Positions 25,100 to 33,463 of a stretch of DNA of 64,000 bases are shown one piece after another (the first letter of the stretch is position 1; every line of letters begins with the position of its first letter). The notes beneath the pieces are model-generated. The model saw only the letters and a program-made list of their open reading frames with translations. It did no database searches and was not told the DNA's origin. This DNA is from Wenjunlia tyrosinilytica (GTDB lineage: Bacteria; Actinomycetota; Actinomycetes; Streptomycetales; Streptomycetaceae): NCBI RefSeq assembly GCF_014646055.1, contig NZ_BMMS01000001.1, forward strand, positions 457,892-521,891. The letters are read 5' to 3'. The translations under genes were made by a program, and so were the position numbers.

Positions 25100-26509
25100 T
25101 CATCTCGGATCCGGGGCGAGCAGCGGCCAGGGACGAGCGGCCTCCAACTGGGCGGCGAGAGCCAGCAGCGGCCCCTCCCCGCCGAACCGGCCGGAGAGCA
25201 TCATGCCCACCGGCAGCCCTTCGCCGGTCCGCTCCAGCGGCAGCGAGACCGACGGCAGGCCCGCGATGTTCCACGGCGCCGTGAACGGGGTGAATGCGAT
25301 CTGCGCCTCGAAGTCGGCGGCCGGGTCCCGGTCGTCGCGCAGCGAGCCCACCGGAGCGGGCAACTGGGCGAGGGTCGGGGTCAGCACGGCGTCGTACGGC
25401 GCCACCGCCTCCGTGAGCTTGCGCCCCACCGCCTGCAGGGCGGCCATCGCCGTGGCGAAGCCGACCCCGGTCACCGCTGGGCCCCGCGCGCGCAGCCAGC
25501 GGGTCAGCGGCATCAGCTCGCTCTCCCGCTCCGGGGCGACGGGCGCCAGCGCGGCCAGGACCGCCCACACGGGGGTGAACGGGTCCCGGTCGCCGGGGGC
25601 GAGGGGCTGGGCGATGTCGACGACCTCGTGGCCGAGTTCCGCCAGCAGCGCGGAGGTCTTCTCGTAGGCGTCGAGCACCTCGGGGGCCACCGTGACACCC
25701 GCGGGGTCGGGTTCGGCCCAGCGCGCGATCCGCAGCCGACCGGGGGCGTGCTCGGCCCAGCGCAGGAACGGGCGGTCGGGCGCGGGCAGCGAGGTGGGCT
25801 CGCCGGGCTCCTGGCGGGCCATCACATCCAGGAGCGCCGCCGTGTCCCGCACGGTGCGGGCGATCGGCCCGTGCACCGCCAGCCCGCTCACGTCCGCGAA
25901 GGGGGCGTTGCTGATGCGCCCGCGGCTCGTCTTGAGCCCGACCAGACCGCAGCAGCTCGCCGGGATACGGATCGATCCGCCCCCGTCACTGCCGTGGGCG
26001 GCGGGAGCGAGGCCGGTGGCGACGGCGGCGGCCGCACCGCCGCTGGAGCCGCCCGCGCCACGGGAGAGGTCGTAGGGGGTCCGCGCCGGCGGCGCGAAGC
26101 CCGGCTCGGTGTAGGCGGGCAGCCCGAACTCGGGGGTGCTGGTCTTGCCGAGCATCACCGTGCCCGCCTCGCGCAACAGCTCCACCAGCCGGGTGTCGAT
26201 GTCGGCCACGTGGTCGGCGAAGACGCCCGAGCCATAGGTCAGCCGCACTCCCTCGACGGGTGTCAGATCCTTCACCGGCAGCGGCACACCGAGCAGGGGC
26301 GGAAGCGGGCCGCCCTCCCTGAGCCTGCGCTGCGCCCGGCGGGCCTCGGCCAGAGCGCGCTCCCCGGTGACGGTCAGATAGGCGCCCACGGCGCCGTTGA
26401 ACCGCTCGATCCGCCGCAGGTAGTGCTCGGTGAGCTCCACGGGCGACAACTCGCCCGCGCGGACGGCCGCGGCCTGCTCCAGCATCGTCAGCTCATGGGG
26501 TTCGGCCAT
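25100..26509 (-). CDS. Amidase-signature family hydrolase
   Basis: A 469-residue amidase with the full Ser-cisSer-Lys triad: Lys80 in PVKDLTP, Ser155 in GGSSGGAAA and Ser179 in GSDGGGSIRIPA; the 24-residue Ser-Ser spacing matches the family. Members hydrolyse aryl, fatty-acid or peptide amides, and GatA is a specialised branch. No GatC or GatB lies nearby, so this is a stand-alone amidase of unknown substrate. No signal peptide is visible. The ATG at 26509 is divergent from the GH84 gene; downstream on this strand come the small ORF and malQ, about 165 bp away. Confidence 0.92.
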   Translation of the reverse strand: MAEPHELTMLEQAAAVRAGELSPVELTEHYLRRIERFNGAVGAYLTVTGERALAEARRAQRRLREGGPLPPLLGVPLPVKDLTPVEGVRLTYGSGVFADHVADIDTRLVELLREAGTVMLGKTSTPEFGLPAYTEPGFAPPARTPYDLSRGAGGSSGGAAAAVATGLAPAAHGSDGGGSIRIPASCCGLVGLKTSRGRISNAPFADVSGLAVHGPIARTVRDTAALLDVMARQEPGEPTSLPAPDRPFLRWAEHAPGRLRIARWAEPDPAGVTVAPEVLDAYEKTSALLAELGHEVVDIAQPLAPGDRDPFTPVWAVLAALAPVAPERESELMPLTRWLRARGPAVTGVGFATAMAALQAVGRKLTEAVAPYDAVLTPTLAQLPAPVGSLRDDRDPAADFEAQIAFTPFTAPWNIAGLPSVSLPLERTGEGLPVGMMLSGRFGGEGPLLALAAQLEAARPWPLLAPDPR

Positions 26510-26651
26510 GATTACACCTTAGTCACAGCGGGATCACGAAATCCTCAAGCTCATTTCGGGCATAGCGCACAGTCTCGTTGACACCGGGCCGGCGCGGTGG
26601 TGGGCTCGAGCCGCTTCACCAGTCCCCACGAGTACGCCGCGAGGAGGCCGT

Positions 26652-29600
26652 GTGCACATCCGGCGACGCAGGTCGGTGGCGGCGGCCGGTGCGACAGCCC
26701 TCGTCGCGGCCGTGATCAGCGGAACCCCGGCGGCCGTGGCGGAGCCCACGGCCGCGCCTCCCAGACCCGCCGCATCCCCGGCGACGTCACCCGCCGCACC
26801 CCCTGCCGCGTCACCCGCCGCGTCACCCGGCCCCGACGTCCGCCCGCAGCCGCAGTCGCTGCGCCGTCAGGGCGCTTCCGTGCCCGTTCCCCGCACGGCC
26901 ACGGTCTTCGCGGACCCCGACGCCGACCGGTACGCCGTGGAGACGATCCGGTCCGTCCTGCGCTCGGCGGGCGCGACGAGCGTGCGCACGGCCGCACCCG
27001 ATGGGCCGGTCCCCGCGAGCGGCCTCCTGGTCTACGTGGACGGCCCCGGCGCCGACCGGGTACTGCGCTCGCTGAAGGCGTCCAAGCCCGCCGACCTGCC
27101 CGCGGGCGGATACGCTCTGGCCACCGGCCGGACGGGCGCACGCGATGCGGTGGCCCTGTCCGGCGCGGACGCCGAGGGCACCTTCCACGCCGCCCAGACG
27201 CTGCGCCAACTCGCCTCGCACCGCTCGTTCCCCGGAGTCGTGGTCGCGGACTGGCCGTCAACACCCGTGCGCGGCACGGTCGAGGGCTTCTTCGGGCAGC
27301 CCTGGACGCAGGCCCGGCGCCTCGCCCAGCTCGACTTCCTCGGCCGCACCAAGCAGAACCGCTACCTCTACGCTCCCGGTGACGATCCGTACCGCCAGGC
27401 CAAGTGGCGCGCCCCCTACCCGCGGGTGCAGGCGGCGCGGCTGCGGGAGCTGGCCCACCGGGCGGCCCGCAACCATGTCGTCCTCGCCTGGGCGGTCTCC
27501 CCCGGACAGCAGCTGTGCTTCTGGTCCGACAAGGATCTCGACGCGCTCACCGCCAAGTTCGAGTCGCTGTGGCGGCTGGGCGTGCGCGCCTTCCAGCTCC
27601 AGTTCGCGGACGTCTCCTACGACGAGTGGCACTGCCGCGCCGACCGGATCGCCTACAGGACCGGCCCGGCCGCGGCCGCCGAGGCCCAGGCCCATGTGGC
27701 CAACGAGATCGCCGCACGGCTGGCCGCCCGGCACCGCGGCGCGCCCGCCCTGTCCGTCCTGCCCACCGAGTACTACCAGGACGGCAGGACCCCGTACCGC
27801 TCCGCCCTGGCCAAGGCCCTCGCTCCGGGCATCGAGGTGGCGTGGACCGGCGTGGGTGTCGTCCCCAGCACCATCACCGGCGGCGAGATCGCCAGGACCC
27901 GTGAGATCCTCGGCCACCCCCTGGTCACCATGGACAACTACCCGGTCAACGACTTCGCCGACGACCGGGTCTTCCTCGGCCCCTACACCGGCCGCGACCC
28001 GGCCGTGGCCTCCACCTCCGCCGGGCTGATGGCCAATGCCATGGAGGAGCCCCTGGCCTCCCGGGTGGCCCTGTTCACGGCGGCCGACTACGCCTGGAAC
28101 CCCGGCGCCTACCGGCCGGGGCCGTCGTGGAAGGCGGCGCTTCGCGAGGTGGGCGACGGCTCCGACAGCCACCCGGGCGACGGCTCCGCAGACGCCCTGT
28201 CCGTCCTCGCCCGCAACAGCGCCTCCTCCGCCCTCGACCGGCGCGAGTCCGCCTACCTGGTCCCCCTGATCGACGACTTCTGGACCGCGTACCAGCGCCC
28301 CGGCGGCGATGTCTCCGCGCTGCGCTCGGCGTTCGAGGACATGGCCCGTGCGCCCCGGCGCCTGTCCGGCCCGCTCGCGCGCGAACTCGGTCCCTGGCTC
28401 GACCAGCTCGGCCGCTACGGCGAGGCGGGACGCACTGCCGTCGACATGCTCACGGCCCAGCGACGGGGTGACGGGGCGGCCGCCTGGAAGTCCCAGCTGG
28501 CGCTCCTGCGCGTCAAGCGCGAGCTGAACCGCTCCCGCGCCACCGTCGGCGAGGGCGTGCTCGGCCCCTTCCTGGAGCGGGCCCTGAGCGCCGCCAACCG
28601 CTGGACGGGGGTGAACGGGGACGGCCGCGCGGCGTCGAGCTCCTACGACACCGTCCGCCCCGAGGTCCGCGGAGGGCGTGGCGCGGGCGCCGCCGCGGAC
28701 AGCGACCCGGCGACCGCCTACCGCCCCTCCGGACCCGGCACGCTGACCATGCGCTTCGGCACCACCCGCCCGCTGGACAAGGTGACCGTCCTCGCCGGGC
28801 CCGCCGCCGACAGCGGCACCGGCACCGGCACCGGCACCGGCACCGACCACGGCACCGCCGCCGGCCCCGTCCCGCACGCGGGAGTCGAGGCCCATGTCCC
28901 CGGACGCGGCTGGCGGCGCCTCGGCGGCCTTCGCGCCGACTGGACGGAGCTTTCCGCCCGGGGCGCCGAGGCCGACGCGATCCGGCTGTCCTGGACCTCC
29001 GAGGCACCCGCCGTCCATGAGATCGTCCCCTGGTTCGCGGACACCCCGGCGGCCCAGCTCACCCTCCAGCGGTCCCGGGTGGACGTGGAGATAGGCGGGC
29101 CTTCGCAGACCCTGGACGCCGAACTCGATGCCACCCGCGCCGACGCCTCCAAGGGCAAGGTCGCGGCCCGCGCGCCCAAGGGCATGCGGGTCGACGCCCA
29201 CGGCCCGGTCACGCTGCGGCGCGGCGGCAGGGTCACCGTCCCCGTGAAGGTCACCGTGCCCAAGGGCACCGACCCCGGTGACTACTCCGTGCCCGTCCGC
29301 TTCGACGCCGGGGGCAGGACGGTCGAGGAGCATGTCCAGGTCCGCGCGTACCCGCGCACCGGCGGCCCCGACCTCGCCCGAGGCGGCAGGGCGGCATCGT
29401 CGGGCGACGAGACCCCCGACTTCCCCGCCGCCGCCGTCACCGACGGCGACCCGGGCACCCGCTGGTCCTCACCCGTCGAGAACGACGCCTGGGTCCAGGT
29501 CGAGCTGCCGAAGGCGGCACGGATCGGCAGGGTGGTCCTGCGCTGGCAGGACGCCCACGCCTCCTCGTACGAGATCCGGACCTCCCCCGACGGCCGCACC

Positions 29601-29759
29601 TGGACCACGGCGGCCACGGTCCGCCAGGGGCGCGGCGGCACCGAGTCCGTCCGCATGGACGCTCCCGGCACCCGCTTCGTGCGTGTCCAGGGCAAGCAGC
29701 GCGCCACCCGGTACGGCTACTCCCTCTACTCCGTCCAGGCCTACGCGGTCAGCCGCTGA
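26652..29759 (+). CDS. Secreted GH84 beta-N-acetylglucosaminidase-like protein with altered catalytic Asp pair
   Basis: A 1,035-residue exported protein. After an Arg-rich signal peptide and a Pro/Ala linker come a GH84/GH20-type N-terminal domain (about 65-195) and the GH84 barrel from VRGTVEGFFGQPW (about 203). A helical region, a discoidin-like region (about 670-800, interrupted by a GT repeat), a NEW3-like beta domain and a C-terminal F5/8 C (CBM32-like) domain (about 895-1035) follow. Characterised GH84 enzymes use adjacent Asp residues (F-D-D-I-S); here the segment is FADVSYDE with Ala319-Asp320, so the first, substrate-polarising Asp is missing. It may be catalytically altered or a carbohydrate-binding protein. 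The GTG start follows GAGGAGG. Confidence 0.85.
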   Translation: MHIRRRRSVAAAGATALVAAVISGTPAAVAEPTAAPPRPAASPATSPAAPPAASPAASPGPDVRPQPQSLRRQGASVPVPRTATVFADPDADRYAVETIRSVLRSAGATSVRTAAPDGPVPASGLLVYVDGPGADRVLRSLKASKPADLPAGGYALATGRTGARDAVALSGADAEGTFHAAQTLRQLASHRSFPGVVVADWPSTPVRGTVEGFFGQPWTQARRLAQLDFLGRTKQNRYLYAPGDDPYRQAKWRAPYPRVQAARLRELAHRAARNHVVLAWAVSPGQQLCFWSDKDLDALTAKFESLWRLGVRAFQLQFADVSYDEWHCRADRIAYRTGPAAAAEAQAHVANEIAARLAARHRGAPALSVLPTEYYQDGRTPYRSALAKALAPGIEVAWTGVGVVPSTITGGEIARTREILGHPLVTMDNYPVNDFADDRVFLGPYTGRDPAVASTSAGLMANAMEEPLASRVALFTAADYAWNPGAYRPGPSWKAALREVGDGSDSHPGDGSADALSVLARNSASSALDRRESAYLVPLIDDFWTAYQRPGGDVSALRSAFEDMARAPRRLSGPLARELGPWLDQLGRYGEAGRTAVDMLTAQRRGDGAAAWKSQLALLRVKRELNRSRATVGEGVLGPFLERALSAANRWTGVNGDGRAASSSYDTVRPEVRGGRGAGAAADSDPATAYRPSGPGTLTMRFGTTRPLDKVTVLAGPAADSGTGTGTGTGTDHGTAAGPVPHAGVEAHVPGRGWRRLGGLRADWTELSARGAEADAIRLSWTSEAPAVHEIVPWFADTPAAQLTLQRSRVDVEIGGPSQTLDAELDATRADASKGKVAARAPKGMRVDAHGPVTLRRGGRVTVPVKVTVPKGTDPGDYSVPVRFDAGGRTVEEHVQVRAYPRTGGPDLARGGRAASSGDETPDFPAAAVTDGDPGTRWSSPVENDAWVQVELPKAARIGRVVLRWQDAHASSYEIRTSPDGRTWTTAATVRQGRGGTESVRMDAPGTRFVRVQGKQRATRYGYSLYSVQAYAVSR
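28815..28844 (+). repeat. GGCACC hexanucleotide microsatellite inside the GH84 gene
   Basis: Five perfect GGCACC copies encode a Gly-Thr stretch in a linker loop of the discoidin-like region. Changes of one unit would keep frame. Confidence 0.85.
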
Positions 29760-29827
29760 CGCCCGGTCGCCACGCGCCGGGGACCCCGCGAGCCCATGCG
29801 GACAGAGATCTCGCCGACCGCTGCGAG

Positions 29828-29867
29828 CGGGCCCCCGCCACCGCCCTGGGGCGGCCACGGGGGCCCG
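29828..29867. terminator. Bidirectional two-stem hairpin terminator
   Basis: The outer stem CGGGCCCCCG (29828-29837) pairs with CGGGGGCCCG (29858-29867). Inside, CCGCCC (29841-29846) pairs with GGGCGG (29849-29854), separated from the outer stem by matched CCA loops. It lies between the convergent GH84 and HNH genes. Confidence 0.85.
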
Positions 29868-29885
29868 GACACACAAAACCCGGAT

Positions 29886-30422
29886 CTAGGCGGATATGCC
29901 GTCGATCCGGGCCAGTGCGTGCTCGGCTCCATAAGGTTGGAGGTATGGCATCCAGCGCGGATCCCGGTGACCCGTGCCGATGATCCGCCAGGCGAGCCCG
30001 CTCGGCGGGGCGGGTTGGTGCCGCATTCGCCAGCCGATCTCGGCGAGGTGGCGGTCCGCCTTCACGTGATTGCAGCGGCGGCACGCCGCCACGACATTGT
30101 CCCAGGAGTGTTTGCCGCCTCGGCTGCGCGGGACCACGTGATCGACGCTGGTTGCGACGCCTCCGCAGTACACGCACCGGCCGCCGTCGCGCGCGAACAG
30201 CGCCCGACGGGTGAGCGGAACGGGACCACGAAAAGGGACCCGCACGAAGCGGGTCAGGCGGACGACACTTGGCGCCGGAACGGCGCAGGTGGCGCTATGC
30301 ATGAAGACGCCGGACTCCTCGAGGCATACGGCCTTCTTGTTGAGGACGAGGACCAGCGCGCGTCGCATCGGCACGACGCCCAGTGGCTCGTACGACGCGT
30401 TGAGGACGAGAACATGCGGCAC
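29886..30422 (-). CDS. HNH endonuclease
   Basis: A 178-residue HNH nuclease. The zinc-binding knuckle CVYCGG and RCNHVKADR flank the core SVDHVVPRSRGGKHSWDNVVAAC, which holds the His-Asn-His metal site. The N-terminal region MPHVLVLNASYEPLGVVPMRRALVL is typical of a very widespread, conserved actinobacterial HNH protein, not of mobile-intron enzymes. Its cellular role is not established to my knowledge. The GTG at 30422 has a strong AAAGGAGG leader at 8 nt. It is divergent from the MscS gene. Confidence 0.92.
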   Translation of the reverse strand: MPHVLVLNASYEPLGVVPMRRALVLVLNKKAVCLEESGVFMHSATCAVPAPSVVRLTRFVRVPFRGPVPLTRRALFARDGGRCVYCGGVATSVDHVVPRSRGGKHSWDNVVAACRRCNHVKADRHLAEIGWRMRHQPAPPSGLAWRIIGTGHRDPRWMPYLQPYGAEHALARIDGISA

Positions 30423-30653
30423 GACGGATGCCTCCTTTACGCCGGCGGCGCGTGGCTCGCGCCGGGACGATCTCCTCCAGTGTGTCCTTCACCCTGGTCG
30501 TGGCGCCACCATGACCGCGTAACGGATCTGGAGTGTTTTCAGCCACACCCCCGGATCCCCTCCGAGCACGGCCGGATGCGCCCCCGGACCCCGGTTAGTG
30601 TGGTTGGACGGCCGGACGGGCCACGCCCGCCGCCCTGAAAGGAAGGAAGATTT

Positions 30654-31772
30654 GTGTCCTGGTCCGCCCCGACCATGGTTCTCGCCGCTTCACCCTCTCC
30701 CTCGCCCTCGTCCGAGATGCCCAGTTTGGACGATGCCCACACGTCGGTGACCAATGCCGCCAGCTGGGTGGACGAGAACTGGCAGGGATGGCTGGCGGCG
30801 GGGCTGCGCATCGTGCTCATCCTCGTGATAGCGGTGGTGCTGCGGATCGTGGTCCGCCGGATGATCACCAAGCTGATAGCGCGGATGGCGCGCGGCGCCT
30901 CCTCGGCTCCCATCGGCCGGGCACTGGACGGACTGCTGGTCAACGCCGAGCGGCGGCGCCAGCGCTCCGAGGCGATCGGTTCGGTGCTGCGCAGCGTGGC
31001 CTCGTTCGTGATCCTGGGCACGGCGGCGCTGACCATCCTCTCCGTCCTGCAGATCAACCTCGCCCCGCTGCTCGCCAGCGCCGGTGTGGCGGGCGTCGCC
31101 ATCGGCTTCGGTGCCCGCAATCTGGTCACGGACTTCCTCTCCGGCGTGTTCATGATCCTCGAGGACCAGTACGGCGTGGGCGATGTCATCGACGCCGGGG
31201 TCGCCACCGGAACGGTCATCGAGGTCGGCCTTCGGGTGACCAAGCTGCGCGGCGACAATGGCGAGATCTGGTACGTGCGCAATGGCGAGGTCAAGCGCAT
31301 CGGCAATATGAGCCAGGGCTGGGCCACCGCCGTCGTGGACGTGCAGGTCGGCTACGGCGAGGACCTCGACCGGGTGCGCGAGGTGATCACCCGCGCGGCG
31401 GAGGAGCTGGCCAAGGAGGAGCCGTGGAACGAGGTCCTGTGGGAGCCCGTCGAGGTGCTCGGCCTGGACTCGGTGACCGGGGACATGATGATCGTGCAGG
31501 TGCAGGCCAAGACGATGCCGGGCAAGGCGCTGTCCACGGCGCGCGAGCTGCGCTGGCGGATCAAGCGGGCCTTCGACCGGGCGGGCATCCGCATCGTGGG
31601 CACCGCTGTGCAGGCCGTGCCCGCGCAGGAGCCCCCGCCGGACCCGTCGGCGGCCGTCGCCCCGCCGTCCGCGATGTCCAATCCGACGTCGCCGCAGGCC
31701 CAGTCCGTGGAGCCGCTGCCGAATGTCCCGCCCACGGGGACGCCCCCGGGCGGCGGACCCGCCACCAAGTAG
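30654..31772 (+). CDS. MscS-family small-conductance mechanosensitive channel
   Basis: A 372-residue channel protein that releases solutes on hypo-osmotic shock. It has an N-terminal tail, a helix WLAAGLRIVLILVIAVVLRIVV, then SFVILGTAALTILSVLQ and the pore helix VAGVAIGFGARNLVTDFLSGVFMI, the Ala/Gly-rich TM3 signature of MscS. The beta domain DVIDAGVATGTVIEVGLRVTKLR and an alpha/beta domain follow, and a Pro-rich cytoplasmic tail ends the protein. The GTG at 30654 has AAGGAAG 4 nt upstream. Single gene just before the csn operon. Confidence 0.93.
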   Translation: MSWSAPTMVLAASPSPSPSSEMPSLDDAHTSVTNAASWVDENWQGWLAAGLRIVLILVIAVVLRIVVRRMITKLIARMARGASSAPIGRALDGLLVNAERRRQRSEAIGSVLRSVASFVILGTAALTILSVLQINLAPLLASAGVAGVAIGFGARNLVTDFLSGVFMILEDQYGVGDVIDAGVATGTVIEVGLRVTKLRGDNGEIWYVRNGEVKRIGNMSQGWATAVVDVQVGYGEDLDRVREVITRAAEELAKEEPWNEVLWEPVEVLGLDSVTGDMMIVQVQAKTMPGKALSTARELRWRIKRAFDRAGIRIVGTAVQAVPAQEPPPDPSAAVAPPSAMSNPTSPQAQSVEPLPNVPPTGTPPGGGPATK

Positions 31773-31903
31773 CCCAACGAGCACCGTCCCAGTTCAGGGC
31801 CGTACTACAGGACGCCGTTCCGTCCCGTGGTGCGGTCCCTCGGCATTTGCGGCCCCAGCGCCTGAGCCTGGTAACGCTTCGATACAACTCGCCGTACGTC
31901 CCA

Positions 31904-31933
31904 TTGACACGTCTCCTCCCCCCACCGTACGTT
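31904..31933 (+). promoter_or_regulatory. Promoter of the csn operon
   Basis: TTGACA (31904-31909) and TACGTT (31928-31933) with an 18-bp spacer form a clear sigma-HrdB-type promoter. The expected transcription start is near 31940, some 115 bp before the csnR ATG. Confidence 0.75.
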
Positions 31934-31946
31934 CGCTGCAACAGAA

Positions 31947-31961
31947 TAGGAAAGTTTCCTA
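31947..31961. promoter_or_regulatory. CsnR box (ROK operator)
   Basis: A 15-bp palindrome TAGGAAAGTTTCCTA, perfect apart from its central base. Its core AGGAAAGTTTCCT matches the operator known for CsnR, the ROK repressor of chitosanase genes in Streptomyces. It begins about 7 bp after the predicted start site, so bound repressor would block transcription of its own operon. Confidence 0.85.
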
Positions 31962-32057
31962 ACAGTCCAACGTGCAAAACGCACTGTGATCAGGCACAAC
32001 GGACCCGAGTGACGTAGCGTACGCGCGAGAATGCCGAGGGAGGGGAACGAACAAGCC

Positions 32058-33275
32058 ATGGCCAGCACCCCGGGAACCCCGCGCCTGCTCAGGGCGATCA
32101 ACGACCGTGCCGCGCTCGACCTGCTGCTCGAGGAAGGACCCCTCTCGCGCACCAGGCTGGGGGCGCTCACCGGACTGTCCAAGCCCACCGCCTCCCAGCT
32201 GCTCGGGCGCCTCGAGGCGGCCGGGCTGGTCGTCCCGACCGGCACCACCGCCGGCCGCCCGGGTCCCAGCGCCCAGCTCTACGAGGTGAACCCGCAGGCC
32301 GCCTACGTGGCGGGCCTCGACGTCACCCCCGCGCGCATCCGCGCCGCCGTGGCCGACATCACCGGGAGCACGGTAGGGGGGTTCGAGCTGCCCACCCCCG
32401 GCCGCCGCGCCCAGGGCACGGTCGACCGCGTGCTGAAGGCGGTGGACGGGGCCCTCGGTGAGGCGGGTATCGGACGGGAGAAGCTGCACCGGGTGGTCAT
32501 CGGCACCCCGGGCGCCTTCGACCCCTCGACCGGACGCCTGCGGTACGCCCGCCACCTGCCGGGATGGCACTCCCCGCATCTGCTCGACGAACTCGCGGCC
32601 GCCCTCGGGGTGCCGCTCGAGGTCGACAACGACGTGAATCTCGCCGCCGTCGCCGAGCAGCGCATCGGCCACGCCAAGGACGTGGGCGACTTCGTTCTCC
32701 TCTGGGGGGAGGAGGGGATCGGCGCCGCGGTGGTCATCGGTGGGAGGCTCCACCGCGGCGCCACCGGGGGCGCGGGCGAGGTCGCCTTCATGCCCCTGCC
32801 CGGCACCCCCGTCGTGCGCAATGTCAGCCGGATGAACGAGGGCGGCTTCCAGGCACTCGCCGGCGCCCTGCCCGTTCTCCAGTTGGCCCGCGAACACGGC
32901 CTGTCCGCTCCGAACGCCGAGGAGGCACTCGTCGAGGCGCTCAACACCCCGGGCGCGGGTGACGCCGTGCTCGAGGAGTTCGCCCACCGCCTCGCGGTGG
33001 GCCTGGCCTCCATGGTCGCCGTCATCGACCCCCACCTGGTGGTCCTGGCGGGCGGAGTGATCACCGCGGGCGGCGAGCGCCTGCGTGCCCTGGTCCAGGC
33101 GGAGCTGGCGGAACTCGCCGTGCCCCGGCCCAAGCTCCAACTCACCGCAGTGACCGAGAACCCGGTGCTGTGCGGCGCCCTGCAGAGCGCGTTGTCCACG
33201 ACCCGGGACGAAGTATTCGACACCACCCTCACCACAGGCGCCACAGGCGTCTCGAAGGCCAGCAGTACCGACTGA
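32058..33275 (+). CDS. csnR: ROK-family transcriptional repressor of chitosan-oligosaccharide utilisation
   Basis: A 405-residue ROK regulator: an N-terminal winged helix-turn-helix (about 25-75, LSRTRLGALTGLSKPTASQLLGRLEAAGLV) and a sugar-kinase-like ROK domain (VAGLDVTPARIRAAVADI phosphate-loop region, EVDNDVNLAAVAEQ, GAGEVAFMPL). In S. coelicolor CsnR heads the same csnR-K gene order and represses chitosan-oligosaccharide uptake and chitosanase genes; sugar binding releases it. The ATG at 32058 follows GGGAGGGG; an ATG at 32031 would add nine residues but lies before that leader. The palindrome at 31947-31961 in its own leader implies autoregulation. The canonical ROK CxCGxxGC zinc motif is absent: the corresponding stretch reads VRNVSRMNEGGFQAL. 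Confidence 0.88.
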   Translation: MASTPGTPRLLRAINDRAALDLLLEEGPLSRTRLGALTGLSKPTASQLLGRLEAAGLVVPTGTTAGRPGPSAQLYEVNPQAAYVAGLDVTPARIRAAVADITGSTVGGFELPTPGRRAQGTVDRVLKAVDGALGEAGIGREKLHRVVIGTPGAFDPSTGRLRYARHLPGWHSPHLLDELAAALGVPLEVDNDVNLAAVAEQRIGHAKDVGDFVLLWGEEGIGAAVVIGGRLHRGATGGAGEVAFMPLPGTPVVRNVSRMNEGGFQALAGALPVLQLAREHGLSAPNAEEALVEALNTPGAGDAVLEEFAHRLAVGLASMVAVIDPHLVVLAGGVITAGGERLRALVQAELAELAVPRPKLQLTAVTENPVLCGALQSALSTTRDEVFDTTLTTGATGVSKASSTD

Positions 33276-33315
33276 CCCGCCGGACAAGACCTCTTCACCT
33301 CCGACCGCACCGCTT

Positions 33316-33343
33316 CACCTCGCAGCACCTCGCAGCACCTCGT
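33316..33343 (+). repeat. 10-bp direct repeat between csnR and csnE
   Basis: CACCTCGCAG occurs twice in tandem (33316-33335), followed by CACCTCGT. It lies in the 188-bp gap between csnR and csnE; no second CsnR box was seen there. Confidence 0.6.
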
Positions 33344-33463
33344 CACATCCCTCCATATCGCACGGCATCGGAACGGACGGGCCGCCATCCAGGTGGGCGG
33401 AACCCGCGCCGTCGGCCTCTCACACCCCGAACAGTCCGAACAAATACCCCGTAGGAGATCGGA

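Noticed and set aside
30182-30280. HNH gene considered as part of a homing or mobile element
   Set aside because: No intron, intein, transposase or flanking repeats. The sequence is of the conserved chromosomal actinobacterial type.
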